Source: JBCBDX01 sp039815825 (GTDB taxonomy: Bacteria > Pseudomonadota > Alphaproteobacteria > Rhizobiales > Rhizobiaceae). Taken from it: a stretch of DNA of 64,000 nt. Below are positions 53,685-63,102 of this stretch, piece by piece. The DNA is taken from NCBI GenBank assembly GCA_039815825.1, contig JBCBYO010000014.1, positions 1 to 64,000 of the forward strand, read 5' to 3'. The translations under genes and the position numbers were made by a program. The notes under the pieces are model-generated. The model saw only the letters and a list, made by a program, of their open reading frames with translations, did not search any database and had not been told where the DNA came from. Each line of letters opens with the position of its first letter. Within the stretch, counting starts at the first letter, position 1.

Positions 53685-54242
53685 TTATTGGCCCTCTTCG
53701 GCGTCCAAAAATGAAAGCTGGCCGTTTAAAAGGGTTTCATCGGAGAGAGTGGCGAGATGTTCGGCGCTCTTCATCATATAGCGGGCAAGGGCTTTTCCAT
53801 CGATAGGAGCAGTTGGCTTTGAGCCTTCTGGCATGATGTTGCGCGTAATCGCATCCTCCAAACTGGCCTCATCGTTGTCGTCAATTGCTTCCCAATAGGG
53901 CCCCATTCGGCCGTAGAACATCTTGCCAAGTTTCTTCATGCGTTTGGGCACACCGGCGTCGCCAACACCTAATTCGCGCACCGAATGGTCAATATCCTTG
54001 AAGAATTCATCGACCACATCTTGCTCCAACGCCTTCACGTTTTCAGACGCTTCGCGCGTGCGGTGCAAAAACAAAATGAGATGAAGGCTTAGGCTTTCAT
54101 AGCGTCCCAGAGGCGTATCGGGCACACCCCAATTTGCATATAAAACCGGTTGGCGCCCCGCAGCGACGATTGTTTCAAAGGTCGTATTGACGATTCGTGC
54201 ATTCGCACTCGCTGCTTTTTGTCGGAACAATGCCAGAATCAT
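53685..54242 (-). CDS. Ubiquinol-cytochrome c chaperone (Cbp3-like)
   Basis: A 185-residue protein of the ubiquinol-cytochrome c chaperone family, which helps cytochrome b assembly in complex III. WGVPDTPLGRYESLSLHLIL and VGDAGVPKRMKKLGKMFYGRM are the conserved blocks. It opens the leftward DUF177-plsX-fabH-ihfA set and is divergent from bamE, a typical Hyphomicrobiales layout. Confidence 0.92.
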   Translation of the reverse strand: MILALFRQKAASANARIVNTTFETIVAAGRQPVLYANWGVPDTPLGRYESLSLHLILFLHRTREASENVKALEQDVVDEFFKDIDHSVRELGVGDAGVPKRMKKLGKMFYGRMGPYWEAIDDNDEASLEDAITRNIMPEGSKPTAPIDGKALARYMMKSAEHLATLSDETLLNGQLSFLDAEEGQ

Positions 54243-54357
54243 GCCTTATTTCACCTTAAACCGTCGATACGGGTTTAGTTGACTACCTTGAAAGCAACGC
54301 CGTGCTGGGATAGCGAGACACCCGTGTCTATGACATTATGAACGCTTGGAGACAAAT

Positions 54358-54864
54358 TTGGCGGTTCAAAAGTTGAAAACAAGGTCTTTGCGCACTTCTG
54401 TCGCGCCTGCGCTATTGCTCACCGGATTGGCGCTCGCGGGCTGTTCAGTCAGTGATACGCTGTCTACCAGTGAAACCCTTAAACAGGGTTATGTTATTGA
54501 CGAACAAACCTTGGCGTTGGTTCCACCCGGTTCAAGCCGTGAGCAAGTGCTATTGTCTCTTGGTACGCCTACGACAACCAATGAACTGGATACCGAAGAA
54601 GCGTTTTACTACATTTCTCAAACACGCCAACGCCGGGCACAATTCTTGAAGCCGAAGCTCGTCGATCAACGCATTTTGGCGGTGTATTTTGATGAAGAAC
54701 AGAAGGTCAATAGGATTGCCGACTATGGCGTCCAGGACGGCATGATCTTCGACTTCATTACCCGCACAACACCCACAGGCGGCAAGGACCAAACATTCCT
54801 TGCACAAATTTTGTCGGGTGGTCTGCGCGGCAGCGCGGCCAATATTCTAGGCGGCGGCCCATAG
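54358..54864 (+). CDS. bamE: Outer-membrane assembly lipoprotein BamE
   Basis: A 168-residue lipoprotein of the SmpA/OmlA family, part of the Bam complex that inserts outer-membrane barrels. The lipobox is ALAGC. LKQGYVIDEQTLALVPPGSSREQVLLSLGTP-type sequence (residues about 40-70) is the BamE core. The start is probably TTG 54358 with GGAGA upstream; TTG 54346 is also in frame. The C-terminus (ILSGGLRGSAANILGGGP) is Gly-rich and longer than in E. coli. Confidence 0.92.
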   Translation: MAVQKLKTRSLRTSVAPALLLTGLALAGCSVSDTLSTSETLKQGYVIDEQTLALVPPGSSREQVLLSLGTPTTTNELDTEEAFYYISQTRQRRAQFLKPKLVDQRILAVYFDEEQKVNRIADYGVQDGMIFDFITRTTPTGGKDQTFLAQILSGGLRGSAANILGGGP

Positions 54865-54868
54865 CAAA

Positions 54869-54892
54869 AGCCCGCGAATTGCTCCGCGGGCT
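54869..54892. terminator. Hairpin between convergent bamE and TPR-like gene
   Basis: AGCCCGCG-AATTGCTC-CGCGGGCT; on the minus strand it is followed by TTTTG, on the plus strand by no T-run. It best terminates the leftward gene and may serve both. Confidence 0.75.
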
Positions 54893-54912
54893 CGGCTAGT
54901 AAAACGACAGTA

Positions 54913-55275
54913 TCAGCGGTTGTCTTCAATAACTGATTGCAACTGGGCGAGCGCGGCATTCGCATCGCCCATCTCTGCGTGAAGATCACGGAGCTGGAAC
55001 CGAATGATGTTTCGCTCTGCCGATTTTTCCGGAAATTTCTCCAACATTGAAGTCAGCAATTCGGTAGCTTTTGCCATTTCGCCCCGCGCTTCATGAATTT
55101 CCACGATGCCCTCTACTGCGAAAAAGACAGCCGCCTCGGGGCGTTTTGCCAGATCAATATATTGCTCTGCCAAGGCCAGATAATCGTTTAATTGATCCAC
55201 CTCTTCATCGGCATGAGCGGGAACGATAGTCAGTGTTGCAATACAAATGGTCGCTGCCATGATCAGTTTTTTCAT
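54913..55275 (-). CDS. Small periplasmic TPR-like protein
   Basis: A 120-residue exported protein (signal 1-22, VPAHA). The mature part is helical, with TPR-like pairs (LNDYLALAEQYIDLAKRPEA, EKSAERNIIRFQLRDLHAEM, ANAALAQLQSVIEDN). The start overlaps the sigma factor stop (ATGA), so the two are coupled. A role as effector or sensor of the sigma factor is inferred from position only. Confidence 0.75.
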   Translation of the reverse strand: MKKLIMAATICIATLTIVPAHADEEVDQLNDYLALAEQYIDLAKRPEAAVFFAVEGIVEIHEARGEMAKATELLTSMLEKFPEKSAERNIIRFQLRDLHAEMGDANAALAQLQSVIEDNR

Positions 55276-55829
55276 TTTTTGGTCCTTTCGGTTTTGTAAG
55301 GTGCGAGGCCGGCTCGCAGGGTTTGGGTGGCCCGGTGCAAGTGGGCCTTTACGGTACCTTCGCGACAGCCGAGAATTTCGGCGGTCTCGCGGGTATCGAA
55401 ACCTTCATAGAAACGCAGAAGAACGACTTCGCGTTGTCGAACGGGGAGCAGAGCCAGCGCTCGCGCAAGATCACGCATCGCGTCTGCGCGTTCGGGATCA
55501 GCAGTTTCGTCAAACTTCTCATCCAAGACTTCACTGGCATCGGCGACACCCCAAAATCGTCGCCGCTTTCGCAATTGTTCACGGGCTGTATTGATCGCCA
55601 ATCCATAAAGCCATGTCGTAAAGCGGGCGTTGGGCGCTGCCTTCAATCGCCCTGAACCGATCTTTAGAAACACGTCCTGAACGACGTCATCGGCGGCTTC
55701 GCCAGACTGCAACACTCCCCATGCGAGCCGGTAGATAAAGTTGCGATGGCGTTCGAACAGTTGGGCCAGCGCTCGGCTATCGTCGGATGCGCGCGCAAAA
55801 AGCTGCCAATCTTTGTCCATCGCCAACAT
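55272..55829 (-). CDS. ECF-type RNA polymerase sigma factor
   Basis: A 185-residue extracytoplasmic-function sigma factor. Region 2 is FERHRNFIYRLAWGVLQSGE and VVQDVFLKIGSG; region 4 is ALALLPVRQREVVLLRFYEG and TAEILGCREGTVKAHLHRAT, a helix-turn-helix. It follows a one-helix membrane protein gene by five bases and overlaps the TPR-like gene, forming a three-gene unit. ATG 55829 with GGTAGG is used; ATG 55820 is possible. Confidence 0.92.
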   Translation of the reverse strand: MLAMDKDWQLFARASDDSRALAQLFERHRNFIYRLAWGVLQSGEAADDVVQDVFLKIGSGRLKAAPNARFTTWLYGLAINTAREQLRKRRRFWGVADASEVLDEKFDETADPERADAMRDLARALALLPVRQREVVLLRFYEGFDTRETAEILGCREGTVKAHLHRATQTLRAGLAPYKTERTKK

Positions 55830-55834
55830 TGCGC

Positions 55835-56206
55835 CTACCCGCTTGTCGCGACCGGGCGCGTTGGCATACTAAATGAGATCGGGAACTGACGGGCGCGCGT
55901 AAACGCTCCAGCGTCAACAGTAGCGCTCGGCGCGGTGGGTGCCGCAAATGAAGCAGGCATAGAATTTGCCAAACGCGATTGCGGTAGACTGCCCTGCCCG
56001 CTTTCGCCGAATACGATGAATGCGGACGCGCCAAGCGCGAGCAGCAACGAAGCGGCAATCGCAAAACGAGAGTAACGCCGCGGTGCTTGCTCACTGCGCC
56101 TCTCAATTGAAGAAGACCCTTCGTGCTGCAAGCTGTTGTAGGAAGCCTTTGTGTGGCCCAGCAACGCTTCAAGCTCTTTGATATCGTCGGTATGGTCAGT
56201 CATCAT
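55835..56206 (-). CDS. Single-span membrane protein, possible anti-sigma factor
   Basis: A 123-residue protein with a soluble N-terminal part (DDIKELEALLGHTKASYNSL), one membrane helix at about 50-66 (FAIAASLLLALGASAFIVF) and a Ser/Pro/Ala-rich outer part. The topology fits an anti-sigma factor for the adjacent ECF sigma gene, but the zinc-binding HxxxCxxC motif is missing. The frame goes further up; ATG 56206 with GTGAG is preferred. The gene order, regulator before sigma factor, is the reverse of the usual. Confidence 0.6.
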   Translation of the reverse strand: MMTDHTDDIKELEALLGHTKASYNSLQHEGSSSIERRSEQAPRRYSRFAIAASLLLALGASAFIVFGESGQGSLPQSRLANSMPASFAAPTAPSATVDAGAFTRARQFPISFSMPTRPVATSG

Positions 56207-56293
56207 GTTCTCACTGTTACCCATGAATGTCATGACAGCGACAATCGGTTTACAGAGGTTGCAATTTTTTATTCTGGCAACAGCGCAAACAAA

Positions 56294-56319
56294 AAACCCG
56301 CGGATCACTCCGCGGGTTT
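56294..56319 (-). terminator. Intrinsic terminator of hppA
   Basis: On the minus strand AAACCCGCGG-AGTGAT-CCGCGGGTTT is followed by TTTGTTT, 22 bases after the hppA stop. Confidence 0.9.
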
Positions 56320-56340
56320 GGTAGACATATCCTTGCTGGC

Positions 56341-58476
56341 TTAATGGGCCAGCACGGCCAACAGCAGCAGTGCCACAATGTTGGTGATTTTGATGGCCGG
56401 GTTCACGGCAGGACCTGCGGTATCCTTATATGGATCGCCGACAGTGTCGCCAGTTACAGACGCCTTGTGCGCTTCCGAACCCTTTTCGTGGCGTACGCCA
56501 TCCTTGTCGACGAAACCATCTTCAAAGGACTTCTTGGCGTTATCCCAAGCACCACCACCTGATGTCATTGAGATGGCTACGAACAAACCATTGACGATGA
56601 CACCTAGCAGCATTGCGCCAACTGCCGCGAAGGCAGATGCCTTTGAGCCTGAAATCAGCAATACACCGAAGTAGACGACCAATGGCGCAAGCACCGGTAG
56701 AAGCGATGGGATAACCATCTCTTTGATCGCTGCACGCGTAAGCATGTCAACGGCGGCGGCATAGTCTGGCTTGTCTTTGCCTTCCATGATGCCCGGCTTT
56801 TCGCGGAATTGGCGACGAACCTCTTCCACAACTGCGCCACCGGCGCGGCCCACAGCGGTCATCGCGATGCCACCGAAGAGGTAAGGGATCAAACCACCAA
56901 AGATCAAACCGGCCACAACGTAAGGGTTGGACAGATCAAAGGAGATGGTGCCCATGTCCGCAAAGTACGGGTAGGTCTCGGCGTTGGCTGCAAAGAACTC
57001 AAGGTCATTTGAGTAAGCTGCAAACAGCACCAGTGCGCCTAGACCGGCAGAACCAATGGCGTAGCCCTTGGTTACTGCTTTTGTTGTGTTGCCTACCGCA
57101 TCGAGCGCATCGGTTGATTTACGCACTTCCGGGTCAAGACCTGCCATCTCAGCAATACCACCGGCATTATCCGTAACTGGACCGAACGCGTCGAGCGCGA
57201 CGATCATGCCAGCGATACCGAGCATGGCAGTGACCGCAATACCTGTGCCGAACAGCCCGCCGAGCTGGAATGTCGCGATGATACCAGCGACGATCACGAT
57301 TGCAGGCAAAGCCGTCGATTCAAGTGAAATCGCCAAGCCTTGAATTACGTTTGTACCGTGACCGGTTACTGAGGCTTGCGAAATCGAGTTCACGGGACGC
57401 TTGTTGGTCCCAGTGTAGTATTCGGTAATGACAACGATAAGCGCGGTAACGACGAGGCCTATCAAGCCGCAGTAGAACAGGTGGCGACCGATGATTTCCT
57501 TTCCATTGACCACACCGACCGTATCCCAGCCGATTGTCAGCGACGTTGCCGCCCCCAGACCAATGACAGAAAGAACGCCGGTTGCGATCAGGCCTTTGTA
57601 AAGAGCACCCATGATCGACCCGTTTGCACCCAAGCGCACAAAGAAGGTACCGATTATGGACGTCAGCAAACAAGCAGCGCCGATAGCCAGCGGATAAAGC
57701 ATGATGTCGGCAAGGACGTCGGTGCCCGTAAAGAAGATTGCACCCAAGACCATGGTCGCAACGACGGTCACCGCGTAGGTTTCAAACAAGTCAGCGGCCA
57801 TGCCCGCACAGTCACCGACATTATCGCCCACATTGTCGGCAATCGTTGCCGGGTTGCGCGGATCATCTTCGGGAATTCCGGCTTCAACCTTACCCACCAA
57901 GTCGCCGCCAACGTCAGCACCTTTGGTAAAGATGCCGCCACCCAAGCGGGCGAAGATAGAGATCAAAGATGCGCCGAAGCCCAGCGCGACCAGTGCGTCG
58001 ATGACGATGCGATCTTCTGGCGCCAAACCCATGATGTCGACGAGAAGCCAGTAGTAAACTGCAACACCCAAGAGAGCGAGGCCAGCTACGAGCATACCGG
58101 TGATTGCACCGGATTTGAACGCGATGTCCAAGCCGCCTGAAAGTGAGTGAGCGGCCGCTTGCGCTGTACGCACGTTTGCGCGAACTGACACAAACATGCC
58201 GATGTAGCCGGCAACACCGGAAAGCACCGCGCCGATGACAAAGCCAATAGCAGCAGTTGCGCCCAGCAAGAACCAGGTTGCGGCAGCAACAATGACGCCA
58301 ACAATGGCGATGGTTGAATATTGACGGTTGAGATAGGCTTGAGCACCTTCGCGGATCGCACTGGCGATCTCCTGCATACGTGCATTGCCCTGATCTGAAG
58401 CCAACACCGATTGTGTTGCCCAGATCGCGTAAAGAACGGATACCAAACCGCACCCGATCACCGCGAGAAGCAGCAT
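56341..58476 (-). CDS. hppA: Membrane H+-translocating pyrophosphatase
   Basis: A 711-residue proton pump driven by pyrophosphate, with about 16 hydrophobic segments. The substrate site is DVGGDLVGKVEAGIPEDDPR and DNVGDNVGDCAGMAADLFE. In GNTTKAVTKGYAIGSA the Lys after NTT marks the K+-independent class. The longer frame starts upstream, but ATG 58476 with GGAGGAAATAAA is clearly right. It stands alone between two terminator or promoter gaps. Confidence 0.97.
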   Translation of the reverse strand: MLLLAVIGCGLVSVLYAIWATQSVLASDQGNARMQEIASAIREGAQAYLNRQYSTIAIVGVIVAAATWFLLGATAAIGFVIGAVLSGVAGYIGMFVSVRANVRTAQAAAHSLSGGLDIAFKSGAITGMLVAGLALLGVAVYYWLLVDIMGLAPEDRIVIDALVALGFGASLISIFARLGGGIFTKGADVGGDLVGKVEAGIPEDDPRNPATIADNVGDNVGDCAGMAADLFETYAVTVVATMVLGAIFFTGTDVLADIMLYPLAIGAACLLTSIIGTFFVRLGANGSIMGALYKGLIATGVLSVIGLGAATSLTIGWDTVGVVNGKEIIGRHLFYCGLIGLVVTALIVVITEYYTGTNKRPVNSISQASVTGHGTNVIQGLAISLESTALPAIVIVAGIIATFQLGGLFGTGIAVTAMLGIAGMIVALDAFGPVTDNAGGIAEMAGLDPEVRKSTDALDAVGNTTKAVTKGYAIGSAGLGALVLFAAYSNDLEFFAANAETYPYFADMGTISFDLSNPYVVAGLIFGGLIPYLFGGIAMTAVGRAGGAVVEEVRRQFREKPGIMEGKDKPDYAAAVDMLTRAAIKEMVIPSLLPVLAPLVVYFGVLLISGSKASAFAAVGAMLLGVIVNGLFVAISMTSGGGAWDNAKKSFEDGFVDKDGVRHEKGSEAHKASVTGDTVGDPYKDTAGPAVNPAIKITNIVALLLLAVLAH

Positions 58477-58635
58477 TTTATTTCCTCCACTATGGTATTT
58501 CCCGATCAGGAAACACGCATTACCCAAATCGCCGCGAAAGGGTCAGCCCCGACACGAGACGGCGCGACCTATGCAGTAAGGCCGCCGGAGGGTCAAGCGC
58601 CGAGACGTAACGCCCACAATGGTTTGGCAAAAAGC

Positions 58636-59880
58636 CTAAGCGGTTTGGACGCTGCGGCGCGTTGCAAGTGTGTGGATGACCAGCAGAAGAAGGCATGCAG
58701 CCGCAATCGGTATCAGGATCAGATTGAGTGCCACCCACCCTGCCTGTGCAGTTTCCCCAAAGGCGTTGAGCGTGGCCCCGGACATCAAAGATGCGAAAGC
58801 AACCGTTGAGAACAATGCAAAGTCATGCACGCCCTGAACTTTGTTCTTCTCGGAACGTCTATAGGTATCAGTGATCATGGCGGTCGAACCGATGAAGCCA
58901 AAGTTCCATCCGACACCGAGCAATATGAGTGCGAGCCAAAACTGCCACAACTCGACGCCCGTTAGCGCAACAAGTCCGCATGTGAGCAGTATGACCAAAC
59001 CGGCACCGACGATCGCTTCCTTGCCGAAGATGGTTATCAAACGGCCGGTAATGAAGCTTGGCGCGAACATCGCCATGACATGCCATGAAATTCCCAGCGT
59101 CGCTTGATCTATGGACAAACCACAACCAACCATTGCGAGCGGCGCACCCGTCATCATGAATGACATCAGCGCATAACTTGTGACGCCGCAGGCAAATGCG
59201 ATCAGGAAACGTGGTTGGGTGATGATCACACTCAGCGGACGCGCATCACTGTGTGATGCTGCAGTCTCCCCAGACTGCTGAAGGCTTCGATCCGATCTTA
59301 AAAGAGAAAGCACCCCCATCCCCAGGAAGCCCAAAAACGACACTGCAAAGAACGCGCCGGCAAACTCGACTGGTGCCATCATATCGCGTGTCAAAATCAC
59401 GAGCTGGGGCCCTAAGATGGCGGCAATTACGCCTCCTCCCAAAACCCATGCAATTGCCTTGGGTTTGAAATCGGCGGGAGAGGCATCTGCGGCAGCAAAG
59501 CGGAACTGCTGCACAAAAGCGCCGCCAAGTCCCACGACGAGGAGTGCGGTGACAAGCAACCAAAAATCGCCACGCATGATGGCAAGACCGGCCAAAGCGC
59601 CACCAAAAGCGGTCACCAGCGAACCCGTCATGAAGCCGTTTTTGCTACCCACTAAACGCATGAACATGGCAGCAGGCATCGCACCTAGCGCTACGCCTAC
59701 GGTAAAGCCGGTAACAGGCGCTGTCGCCAATGTCTTGTCTGCACCCAGTAGGTAATCCCCGGCCAAACCGCCCATCGCCATCATAATGGGTGCGGCAGAG
59801 CCGATAACCGCTTGCGCAGACGCGAAAATCAGCGCTGTGCGTTTTGCTTCCTGCAAGTGTCCAGCATGTGCATCAGACAT
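58636..59880 (-). CDS. MFS transporter
   Basis: A 414-residue major-facilitator protein with 12 expected hydrophobic segments. The loop between segments 2 and 3 reads MRLVGSKNGFMTGSLVTAFG, a degenerate GxxxDRxGRR. FRFAAADASPADFKPKAIAWVLGGG in the middle resembles motif C region of exporter-like members. Substrate is not clear. It follows nusB by 18 bases and may be co-transcribed with the riboflavin operon. Confidence 0.88.
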   Translation of the reverse strand: MSDAHAGHLQEAKRTALIFASAQAVIGSAAPIMMAMGGLAGDYLLGADKTLATAPVTGFTVGVALGAMPAAMFMRLVGSKNGFMTGSLVTAFGGALAGLAIMRGDFWLLVTALLVVGLGGAFVQQFRFAAADASPADFKPKAIAWVLGGGVIAAILGPQLVILTRDMMAPVEFAGAFFAVSFLGFLGMGVLSLLRSDRSLQQSGETAASHSDARPLSVIITQPRFLIAFACGVTSYALMSFMMTGAPLAMVGCGLSIDQATLGISWHVMAMFAPSFITGRLITIFGKEAIVGAGLVILLTCGLVALTGVELWQFWLALILLGVGWNFGFIGSTAMITDTYRRSEKNKVQGVHDFALFSTVAFASLMSGATLNAFGETAQAGWVALNLILIPIAAACLLLLVIHTLATRRSVQTA

Positions 59881-59898
59881 TTTTGTTTCCGATTGCGG

Positions 59899-60360
59899 TT
59901 AGTTGCGATTTGCGCGAGCAATGCGATCAAGTACAGCGTTCACTGTCTTTGACTCATCACCGGCGTCGTAAAATGCATGGGCTATTTCGACATATTCAGA
60001 AATGATTACGGGTGTCGGCACATCTTGGCGATGTAGCAATTCGTAGGTGCCACCGCGCAAGACCGCTCGCAGGGTCCCATCCAATCTGGACAACGACCAA
60101 CCATCGGCAAGCGCGCCGCGTATAATCGGGTCTATCTTGGTTTGCTGCTCGACAACGCCCGACAGTAATGACCTGAACCAGCTAGCGTCAGCAGCAGCCA
60201 ATTGCTGGCCGTCCAACTCTTTGCCAAGGCGGAAGGTCTCATACTCAGCTGCAGTTTCCAGGACCCCTTGCCCCGAAAGCTCCATCTGAAACAACGCTTG
60301 CACCGCAGCAAGGCGGGCCGCGCCGCGTTTGTTTACGGTTTTGCTGAATTGATCAGCCAT
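59899..60360 (-). CDS. nusB: Transcription antitermination factor NusB
   Basis: A 153-residue NusB, which with NusE binds boxA RNA for rRNA antitermination. RGAARLAAVQALFQMELSG is the N-terminal signature, and ELLHRQDVPTPVIISEYVEIAHAF the later conserved block. The ATG overlaps the ribH stop as TGATG. The ribH-nusB link is common. Confidence 0.95.
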   Translation of the reverse strand: MADQFSKTVNKRGAARLAAVQALFQMELSGQGVLETAAEYETFRLGKELDGQQLAAADASWFRSLLSGVVEQQTKIDPIIRGALADGWSLSRLDGTLRAVLRGGTYELLHRQDVPTPVIISEYVEIAHAFYDAGDESKTVNAVLDRIARANRN

Positions 60361-60791
60361 CAAGCGACGCCAAACTTTTTCTTCAGGTCGATCATGGTTA
60401 GCGCCGCTTTAGCCGTGAAGCCGCCTTTATTTTTGCGGTTCCGGTCAGCGCGGTCCCACGCTTGATCCATATTTTCGACCGTCATAATGCCATTGCCAAG
60501 CGCCAAATTTTCAGCGACGGACAAGTCCATCAAGGCGCGAGCTGATTCATTGCACACAATGTCAAAATGATAGGTTTCGCCCCGAATGACCATGCCAAGG
60601 ACAACATAGCCATCATAATGCTTCTCGCCTTCCATTGCGTAGGCGACAGCTGTGGGAAGCTCCAGCGCCCCCATTACGGTGACAGTCTCGTACGTTGCAC
60701 CGGCCTCATCCAACGCTGCCTTGGCACCGTCCAATAGGGCATCGGACAAATCATCATAAAACCGCGCTTCGGCGATCAACACATGGGGCAT
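60360..60791 (-). CDS. ribH: 6,7-dimethyl-8-ribityllumazine synthase
   Basis: A 143-residue lumazine synthase, the penultimate step of riboflavin synthesis. VMGALELPTAVAYAM and GMVIRGETYHFDIV are the substrate loops; His75 is the catalytic base. NLALGNGIMTVENMDQAWDRA is the last signature. It lies 36 bases after ribE and overlaps nusB. Confidence 0.95.
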   Translation of the reverse strand: MPHVLIAEARFYDDLSDALLDGAKAALDEAGATYETVTVMGALELPTAVAYAMEGEKHYDGYVVLGMVIRGETYHFDIVCNESARALMDLSVAENLALGNGIMTVENMDQAWDRADRNRKNKGGFTAKAALTMIDLKKKFGVA

Positions 60792-60827
60792 TTTTTCACC
60801 CAGATCCAGTTTCGTGAGGAGCCGCGC

Positions 60828-61451
60828 TTAGGCTTGTTTTTCCAATTGCGCAAGACGGTCAACATAGCGTTTGACATAGCGCGCCAGCATATCAACTTCC
60901 AGATTGATCTGGTCGCCAATAGAGGCGGCACCCCAAGTTGTCACTTTCTGGCTATGTGCGATTAAAAGTACATCGAAAACCGCGCCTTCAACGGAATTAA
61001 CGGTCAAAGATGTGCCATCGAGCGTGATGGAACCCTTCGGCGCGATAAAGGGCGACAAATCATCTGGCGCGCGCAAAAAAAACCGCCGCGCATCGCCTTC
61101 GTCTTGGATGTCGACGATTTCAGCGCATCCGTCGACATGCCCGGAAACCATATGCCCCCCATACTCGTCGCCAACCTTCATGGCGCGTTCGAGATTAATG
61201 TTGGTGCCCTGCGTCCAGCTACTGGCGTTGGTGAGACGAAGTGCTTCTTCCCAAGCTTCAACCTCAAACCAATGGATGTCGTCGTCTGTGCCGCGTTCCA
61301 CAACCGTCAGGCAAACCCCAGCACAGGCGATAGATGCGCCAATATCAATGGTCTGTGGATCGTAGGCGGTGGCGATGCGAAACAGCTTCCCGCTCGGTAG
61401 CTGCTTAACGTGATCAACAACCCCAATATCGGTTATAATGCCGGTAAACAT
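60828..61451 (-). CDS. ribE: Riboflavin synthase alpha subunit
   Basis: A 207-residue enzyme with two tandem lumazine-binding barrels: MFTGIITDIGVVD to about residue 95, and a second half from about 98 (EYGGHMVSGHVDGCAEIVDI). It dismutates two lumazines into riboflavin. Its start shares a base with the ribD stop, so the two are coupled. Confidence 0.95.
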   Translation of the reverse strand: MFTGIITDIGVVDHVKQLPSGKLFRIATAYDPQTIDIGASIACAGVCLTVVERGTDDDIHWFEVEAWEEALRLTNASSWTQGTNINLERAMKVGDEYGGHMVSGHVDGCAEIVDIQDEGDARRFFLRAPDDLSPFIAPKGSITLDGTSLTVNSVEGAVFDVLLIAHSQKVTTWGAASIGDQINLEVDMLARYVKRYVDRLAQLEKQA

Positions 61452-62539
61452 CAGCGCTTCCGTTCATAGTGATGGGCGATGTCTTTGCCATAACGTTCTT
61501 GACCCAACGGCGCAAATTCATCGGGAATATTTTGAGGGGTAATCGGAGAGCGCAAGCCGTGAGCGCCCATTTCCTTATCCGATTGGATCAGCACCAAACG
61601 ATCGACCAATCCTTCCGCCAAAAACGACCCCGCGAGCTGAGCGCCGCCTTCCAAAAACACCGATTGGATCCCCATCGCCGCCAAGTCTTCCAAAAGCTCG
61701 GGCAATGCCACCTCACCTTCATGTTCGGCGCAGGCGATAATGTTGATGCCCGCTGCGCGCAAAGCATAGGCGCGGTCGCTTGCCGGTGCACACGTGGCAA
61801 CCGATGTGGTGATCGTGGCCGCTGTTTCGACGAGCTTCGAGCTCAACGGCAGCTGAGCCGTCCGATCGACAATGACCCTATGTGGCGATCGATGCTCCAT
61901 CCCGTCAATACGCACATCGAGCGACGGATTATCAGCCAAGGCAGTGCCTATGCCAACCATGATCACATCGTGCTCGGCGCGCATTTTATGAACTTGCTGA
62001 CGGGTTTCTTCTCCTGTCACAGCAATATTGCCCTGCCCTTTGAGGCCCATCATGCCATCGGCGCTTACAGCGAGTTTGAGCGTTACGCCGCTACGCTTGA
62101 ATTCAGATCGGATTAGATAGGCCCATAAAACCGAACGGGCATAGTCTGCCTCGACGCCCGTTTCGACCATCACCCCTGCATCCCGAAGAATTGCAAATCC
62201 TTTACCCGCCACACGATCATCTGGATCTGACAAAGCGCACACAACGCGTGCCACACCGGCATCAACCAATGCGTTGGCGCACGGAGGTGTGCGCCCATGA
62301 TGCGCGCAAGGTTCCAACGTCACGTAAGCGGTCGCGCCTTTTGCGGCGTCGCCCGCCTCCGCGAGCGCCTGCGCTTCGGCATGTGGGCGACCGCCGACGG
62401 CGGTCACACCGCGCCCAACGACCACGCCATCTTTGACGATGATGGTACCAACCGACGGATTGGTCGCCGTTCGCCCTAGGTTTTGGCGTGAAAAGTCTAC
62501 GGCCGCGCGCAAGAACTTCCGATCAAGCTCAGTCGTCAT
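61451..62539 (-). CDS. ribD: Bifunctional riboflavin deaminase/reductase
   Basis: A 362-residue enzyme. The N-terminal deaminase has the zinc site His53/Glu55 (HAEA), Cys78 and Cys87 (PCAHHGRTPPC). The C-terminal reductase starts near residue 150 (RSGVTLKLAVSADGMMGLKG) and has VFLEGGAQLAGSFL. It makes the ribitylamino precursor for lumazine synthesis. It overlaps nrdR by 11 bases upstream and ribE downstream. Confidence 0.96.
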   Translation of the reverse strand: MTTELDRKFLRAAVDFSRQNLGRTATNPSVGTIIVKDGVVVGRGVTAVGGRPHAEAQALAEAGDAAKGATAYVTLEPCAHHGRTPPCANALVDAGVARVVCALSDPDDRVAGKGFAILRDAGVMVETGVEADYARSVLWAYLIRSEFKRSGVTLKLAVSADGMMGLKGQGNIAVTGEETRQQVHKMRAEHDVIMVGIGTALADNPSLDVRIDGMEHRSPHRVIVDRTAQLPLSSKLVETAATITTSVATCAPASDRAYALRAAGINIIACAEHEGEVALPELLEDLAAMGIQSVFLEGGAQLAGSFLAEGLVDRLVLIQSDKEMGAHGLRSPITPQNIPDEFAPLGQERYGKDIAHHYERKR

Positions 62540-63023
62540 GTGTATCGTCTACGTCACGTTTGGCCTTACCGCCATTGCGGGACAGTTCACCCAAAAGGTC
62601 ACGGAAATCATCTGAATCGGAGAAATCCATATAGACCGAAGCGAACCGAACGTAAGCGACATCGTCCATGCCTTTGAGAACCTCAAGGACCAAATTACCC
62701 ACATCGTCGGCATGTATATCCTGTTCACCGGAAGACTCCAGTTGCCTTACGATGCCCGAAACCGCGCGTTCGACCCGGTTCTGATCGACCGGACGTTTTC
62801 GCAACGCGACTTCAAATGATCGGGCGAGCTTATCGCGGTCAAACGGCACCTTTCGGCCGTTACGTTTAATCACGTTCAACTCGCGCAATTGCACACGTTC
62901 AAAGGTTGTGAAACGGCCACCGCAGTCAGGGCAAAAACGACGCCTGCGAATGACGTTGTTATCTTCGGCGGGACGTGAGTCCTTCACCTGAGTGTTTTCA
63001 TTTGAGCAATAGGGGCAACGCAT
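62529..63023 (-). CDS. nrdR: Transcriptional repressor NrdR
   Basis: A 164-residue repressor of ribonucleotide reductase genes. The zinc ribbon is Cys3, Cys6, Cys31 and Cys34 (MRCPYCSNENTQVKDSRP, RRRRFCPDCGGRFTTFERV). The ATP-cone follows from about residue 49 (VIKRNGRKVPFDRDKLARSF). It is the usual neighbour of glyA and ribD in this order. The C-terminus is extended by a charged tail. Confidence 0.97.
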   Translation of the reverse strand: MRCPYCSNENTQVKDSRPAEDNNVIRRRRFCPDCGGRFTTFERVQLRELNVIKRNGRKVPFDRDKLARSFEVALRKRPVDQNRVERAVSGIVRQLESSGEQDIHADDVGNLVLEVLKGMDDVAYVRFASVYMDFSDSDDFRDLLGELSRNGGKAKRDVDDTHDD

Positions 63024-63102
63024 GATGGGCTAGTGGCGCGTCAACCATGAATGGTCAATGGGTTTTACACTGACCTTTCACAATTGGCGTGTCACCGCTT
63101 TC

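Noticed and set aside
57376..58140. 254-codon open frame antisense to hppA
   Set aside because: His/Arg/Gln-rich translation is the typical mirror of a GC-rich membrane protein gene.
61469..62116. 215-codon open frame antisense to ribD
   Set aside because: Mirror frame of ribD without start signals.
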